The translations under genes and the position numbers were made by a program. Below are positions 60,450-64,000 of a DNA stretch of 64,000 nt, in pieces (position 1 is the stretch's first letter; each line of letters begins with the position of its first letter). The stretch is taken from NCBI RefSeq assembly GCF_028287845.1, contig NZ_JAQBOW010000078.1, positions 1 through 64,000 on the forward strand, read 5' to 3'. Source of the DNA: Mucilaginibacter sp. Lineage in GTDB: Bacteria; Bacteroidota; Bacteroidia; Sphingobacteriales; Sphingobacteriaceae. Below the pieces are notes generated by a model. That model saw nothing but the letters and a program-made list of their open reading frames with translations, had not been told where the DNA came from and searched no databases.

Positions 60450-61751
60450 TTAATTGTTTGCAGCTATAACTTTCTTCTTTTCAGCATCTGTAAAAGTTAA
60501 GGGTGAAAATGTATGGGGCTTTTCTAAAATTGTTCTGTAAATCGATAACAGATCATTGGTTATTTTTTCCTGGTCATGCCTTAGCAGGGCACGTTCACAT
60601 GCCTTTGCACCAAAACCAATTGCTTTATCATAGTTATCCTGCAACTCCATAATTGCACCGGCCATGGCATACGGATCTCCATCCTGTATTAAAATACCTT
60701 CCTTGTTGTCTTCCATTAGGCTACCGGTTCCACCAGCATTGGTAGCAATACATGGTACACCCAAAATTAAAGCCTCGCATAAGCTGTTAGGGCTATTCTC
60801 TATATGCGAAGTGGCGATATATATGTGTGAATGTAGTAAGCCCTCAATCAATTTTTGTTCGCTTATCATTCCCCCAAATTTAATATTTGCTGACACCGGG
60901 TGCTTATTGCCCTTTGATGCTATTTGCACAATCTCATCATTTAACCTTATGCCTGCAACGTGCCATTCGTAGTCAAGATTAATATTATCAAGCAAGCTGG
61001 CGCAATCCAATAAGGTTTCTAACCCTTTGTAGATATTCCCCCATATAGTAGTAAACAATTGCAGTTTAGCAGCAGGTTTAAATGACCATTTATTGGTATA
61101 AAATCCGTTTCGTAAAATTTCATCATTGTGGTAGTACCTTGCAGAGGGAGCCAAAACCTTTGTTACTCGTCTATCCCACGCGGTACGGCCTATAAAATGG
61201 TTTGAATTTCTATAGATATCCTGCTCTCTTGCCGCCATTTTTTTAAATAGCTTATAAACATGTATAAATGTTCTGGAGAAAAGGATGTTTTTAAGTTTTG
61301 AGTACTTCATTACATCAAACCAGGAAATTTTTGAAAAGAATTTATACTGGTAAACCGTAATAGTTCCCTGGATTGAAACCACCGTAGGAATATCATTATA
61401 TTTTTGAACCAAACCAAAAGCGCCCTCGGTTCCGTGTATATGGATAAGATCGGGTTTAACTTCTTTTATAACCTCTAAAAGCAACTGTATATCGTGTTCA
61501 GTTTCAATGGCGTTTAACAATCGCCGTTGAATTTTGGTTAAGTTGCCATTTCTATACATTTCAATTGGGTAATAAGTGGTAGCTCCCAATTTAAATGGCG
61601 CTACTTTTTTATGATGATAGAATGCTATTGAAAGATCGACTTTATTTTGAATGTTTTTTTCAAGCGATTTTATCCAACCTATACCTTCATAATTATTATT
61701 TAAATAACCGTCACTTAAACCGGGTGATAAAGAAAACCATAAAACTTTCAT
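60450..61751 (-). CDS. glycosyltransferase family 4
   Basis: About 433 residues from ATG 61751 (MKVLWFSLSPGLSDGYLNNN), chosen because it gives the usual GT-B N-terminus; the frame is open to 61790. The donor site shows WGNIYKGLETLLDCASLLDN, HVAGIRLNDEIVQIASKG, IKFGGMISEQKLIEGLLHSH, IYIATSHIENSPNSLCEALI and GVPCIATNAGGTGSLMEDNK. GLYCOSYL acceptor helix AREQDIYRNSNHFIGRTAWD also fits. Part of the leftward exopolysaccharide group. Confidence 0.92.
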   Translation of the reverse strand: MKVLWFSLSPGLSDGYLNNNYEGIGWIKSLEKNIQNKVDLSIAFYHHKKVAPFKLGATTYYPIEMYRNGNLTKIQRRLLNAIETEHDIQLLLEVIKEVKPDLIHIHGTEGAFGLVQKYNDIPTVVSIQGTITVYQYKFFSKISWFDVMKYSKLKNILFSRTFIHVYKLFKKMAAREQDIYRNSNHFIGRTAWDRRVTKVLAPSARYYHNDEILRNGFYTNKWSFKPAAKLQLFTTIWGNIYKGLETLLDCASLLDNINLDYEWHVAGIRLNDEIVQIASKGNKHPVSANIKFGGMISEQKLIEGLLHSHIYIATSHIENSPNSLCEALILGVPCIATNAGGTGSLMEDNKEGILIQDGDPYAMAGAIMELQDNYDKAIGFGAKACERALLRHDQEKITNDLLSIYRTILEKPHTFSPLTFTDAEKKKVIAANN

Positions 61752-61811
61752 ATTAATTTTATTTAATTGATTATGGTGGCTTTTCATCATCCACCATAAT
61801 GTACATTTATT

Positions 61812-63065
61812 TTATTCAGCTATAACCATTTTAGAGTTTCTTGGCCCGACAGGATCAAATTCAACTTCGCGGTTGGTAAACCAGGGCACGGAATAATGAT
61901 ATAAAAACAAAAAGCAAAGAATTATCGAGGTTACGAAAATGCCTTCGCCAAACCCGGAAATAAGAATAACCATTATACTGTAGATACTCAACTCGATGCT
62001 GCACGTATTTTTTTTGAAAAAAAGGTAGCATCTATACATCAAAAAGCATAAACCGATTCCGCCAAACTGTGCCATAAACGCGAATATGCCATTTGACAAG
62101 TTTAAGTGTTTGATGAGCGGTATAGTTTCATTGTAAATATTAGATACACCCCAGATCAGATTATAACCAAATACCCCGGCCAGGTACAAGATACTGGCAA
62201 ACCTGTTTAATGGCATTGTTTCTCCCCGCTGAATATACCAGTCGCTTAGTGTTTGGATATTTTTCATATCATCCAAATCGTTATTATAAGTTGCCACTAT
62301 CTTATCAAACATAAAAGGCATCATTGATGCCAAAACACAAAGTATTGGCCCGATAAAAAAAAACACAGTAATAAATTTTACGCCTCTTCCCCTAAAATAT
62401 AATAATATTATGAAGGCAAAAGCTACATAAGTGGTTGTTGACAGTGTGGTAACTATAGCCAACATTATCCATTTGGCACGTTTATCAAAATTAAAATTAT
62501 TGGTTACCAAATGCATTAAGAGCCCCAGGTTTAAAAAGAAACCAAATGCACCGGGTTCCCATGAAAAACCAGAATTGCGGATATGGTGGAGTTTTACATA
62601 CGTGAAAATTAAAAAATTAACATACCCGCTAAAGTGTGGATCAGGTAAGTTGATAGCTTTCCCCAGAGCATAAACCGCGTCGCCGGCTACTAGCTGTAAA
62701 CAGTATAGCGGCAAAGAAAGAATTGCGAGTTGAAAAATTACTTTGGTGAGGTAGTATATTGCCTGATCCCTTAAAACCGCGCAAAAAAGAAAACTGGTGA
62801 AGACATATTTAAACAGGAATAGAACATCATTAAGGTAATAACTGGCCGGTAAATGAATTAAGAAGACCGACCGTAGGGTGCAAAAGGTAATATATATCAG
62901 CGAAAATTTTCCGAATAATTCTACATCGCTTTTATGGAACCGTGCTTTTTTAAAACCAACCCACAAAAAAATTATATCAATTATAACCCAGCACATATTG
63001 GTAACGTCAAAAAACGAGGCCTTTGCTGAAAGAATAACAAAAAGTAAAGTGACGAAGTAATACAT
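61812..63065 (-). CDS. O-antigen polymerase/ligase-like membrane protein (Wzy type)
   Basis: A 417-residue protein with about ten to eleven helices and one larger outer loop (about 255-300, DKIVATYNNDLDDMKNIQTL with Arg in YIQRGETMPL). A hydrophilic stretch NSGFSWEPGAFGFFLNLGLL is a motif frequent in Wzy/WaaL-like proteins of Bacteroidota. It would link exopolysaccharide repeat units in the periplasm. Sequence conservation in this family is poor, so the call rests on topology and position, 2 bases after the flippase gene. Confidence 0.78.
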   Translation of the reverse strand: MYYFVTLLFVILSAKASFFDVTNMCWVIIDIIFLWVGFKKARFHKSDVELFGKFSLIYITFCTLRSVFLIHLPASYYLNDVLFLFKYVFTSFLFCAVLRDQAIYYLTKVIFQLAILSLPLYCLQLVAGDAVYALGKAINLPDPHFSGYVNFLIFTYVKLHHIRNSGFSWEPGAFGFFLNLGLLMHLVTNNFNFDKRAKWIMLAIVTTLSTTTYVAFAFIILLYFRGRGVKFITVFFFIGPILCVLASMMPFMFDKIVATYNNDLDDMKNIQTLSDWYIQRGETMPLNRFASILYLAGVFGYNLIWGVSNIYNETIPLIKHLNLSNGIFAFMAQFGGIGLCFLMYRCYLFFKKNTCSIELSIYSIMVILISGFGEGIFVTSIILCFLFLYHYSVPWFTNREVEFDPVGPRNSKMVIAE

Positions 63066-63067
63066 AC

Positions 63068-64000
63068 CTAATTTTGTTTTGTTTCAAAAACTAATTCGGG
63101 GTTTATTAACTCTTCCTTTGGCAATTTCCGTTCTGCTTTTAATACACAAGTAATTTCCCATTTCCATACAAAAACCTGAATAAGCGACCACAGAATACTG
63201 GAGTATACCAGTGAGTTTAGTCCCCAATGAAAATACCGGATAAAAAACAGCACCACGGGCACATGTAAAATTGCGGTTGTGATAGAGACAATCGCCTGCA
63301 TTTTTACTCTGCCGGTACCATTTAATACTATTGAATAGATCGAAGTGAACAGATTTACGCTGAAATAAACAACCATTGTTAAACTAAGCATAAATGGTAC
63401 ATGTATTTTTTCGCCCACCCATAATTTAAACACGGGTACAATTAACAATTGCTGCAAAACTATAACGGCTAAAAAAAGGCCGGCTATCCTGACCAGTTTT
63501 TTAATACTGGCCATAATCCAGATAAAGTCATTCAGCGCGAACGCATTGGTAAACGCGCTCCAGTAGGTGTTCAGGATAATGCTGAGGATTAAGCCCGCTG
63601 TTGAGAAATATTTAAATAAAAGGTTGAACAATGTAACGTCTGATCCGCCAAATTCACGGGTTATGATCAGCTCTGTAGTCGAGTAAAGGAAAACGCCGGC
63701 TATTTGTACTATAAAGAAGGCGAAACTTAGCCCGAACAACGATTTGCTCTTAGTCAGGTTTATATGTTTGAATGACGGTCTGATACGTGCATATTCAGTA
63801 TGAAATAATATAATTGTATAAATCAGTAGCACAAATACAGGCAGTATGGTTTGGGCCAGGGCCAGCGCGAACATTGAACCATGCAAATATTTGCTAAAGA
63901 AGATAATGGGAATAAGGGGGACAAAGTTACATATCAATAGGATGAGGTTTGATTTATAAATTTTTTGATCGCCCTGCAGAATAGAAGAAATCGGCTTTAA
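63068..64000 (-). CDS. polysaccharide flippase (Wzx/MOP superfamily), C-terminal part cut by window edge
   Basis: At least 310 residues, about nine helices. The frame runs past the right edge: the codons before the TTG at 63937 encode LKPISSILQGDQKIYKSNLI in frame, so that TTG is not the start. The text KPISSILQGDQKIYKSN between helices is typical of oligosaccharide flippases, which move the lipid-linked repeat unit to the outer face. The start and N-terminal helices are outside the window. It is cotranscribed with the polymerase gene that follows after 2 bases. Confidence 0.88.
   Translation of the reverse strand, partial: LKPISSILQGDQKIYKSNLILLICNFVPLIPIIFFSKYLHGSMFALALAQTILPVFVLLIYTIILFHTEYARIRPSFKHINLTKSKSLFGLSFAFFIVQIAGVFLYSTTELIITREFGGSDVTLFNLLFKYFSTAGLILSIILNTYWSAFTNAFALNDFIWIMASIKKLVRIAGLFLAVIVLQQLLIVPVFKLWVGEKIHVPFMLSLTMVVYFSVNLFTSIYSIVLNGTGRVKMQAIVSITTAILHVPVVLFFIRYFHWGLNSLVYSSILWSLIQVFVWKWEITCVLKAERKLPKEELINPELVFETKQN

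Noticed and set aside
53475..64000. Prophage or integrative element carrying the polysaccharide genes
   Set aside because: No phage structural, replication or conjugation genes are visible; only the small integrase-like trace near the tRNA hints at an island.

Overview
The window looks like a chromosomal segment of a Bacteroidota bacterium of the Sphingobacteriaceae type, close to Mucilaginibacter or Pedobacter; the exact genus is an inference. Supporting signs are an AT-rich genome, a SusC/SusD pair under a FecI/FecR-type regulator, EgtB/EgtD, an Ebo cluster, promoter elements of the TAnnTTTG type, few classical Shine-Dalgarno sites, and the intergenic repeat family with the core TGTCATTTCGA...GAGAAATCTATACA. 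No rRNA, CRISPR array, intact prophage or insertion sequence is visible. One tRNA (Glu, TTC) is present.

Layout. 1-815: start of an OFA-type MFS transporter (cut by the window) and a terminator. 815-13043: a peptide-oriented SusCD locus with an M14 carboxypeptidase, M20 peptidase, small lipoprotein, SusD, SusC with STN domain, FecR and an ECF sigma factor. 13522-15436: a fasciclin-domain protein and an Ig-like surface protein that ends abruptly. 15459-24987: two outer-membrane barrels that carry an N-terminal domain resembling atypical kinases (one also with a metallophosphoesterase domain), a GAF-type protein and an SdiA-regulated-like lipoprotein. 25059-26279: an HD domain fused to a Pycsar-effector-type membrane domain. 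26501-30491: two paralogous GH71/GH99-like hydrolases with ricin-like C-termini and a shared upstream block. 30634-37919: an ebo operon (TMEM220-like, eboA, eboB, eboC, eboD, eboE, eboF-like) interrupted by a 157-bp MITE-like repeat. 38199-40866: cyclopropane fatty acid synthase, then a CLC-F-type channel/antiporter behind a fluoride riboswitch. 40929-45411: small protein, amidase, Fur-family regulator, MerC protein with a palindromic operator, response regulator, DUF4142 lipoprotein, gcvH, vanZ and a 51-residue lipoprotein. 45523-51613: five tightly packed genes for ergothioneine (egtD, egtB), an EgtUV/OpuC-like ABC transporter with a permuted binding domain, and a flavin disulfide reductase. 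51813: tRNA-Glu with a terminator and a likely integrase remnant behind it. 53475-64000: exopolysaccharide genes on both strands around an XRE regulator and a beta-helix lipoprotein, continuing out of the window.

How the parts work together. The sigma factor, FecR and the STN-bearing SusC form a probable trans-envelope signalling chain that switches on peptide capture, and the two secreted peptidases digest the cargo. The ebo genes are co-directional and mostly overlapping, as expected for a metabolite trafficking pathway. The egt genes suggest that synthesis, uptake and perhaps redox recycling of ergothioneine, or of a related betaine, are transcribed together. The fluoride riboswitch sits directly before the only plausible fluoride exporter. 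Most of the other genes are ordinary single units. The most unusual items are the kinase-like barrel proteins, the permuted binding domain in the egt operon, the HD-PycTM fusion, and a sigma factor whose conserved N-terminus lies upstream of its first ATG.
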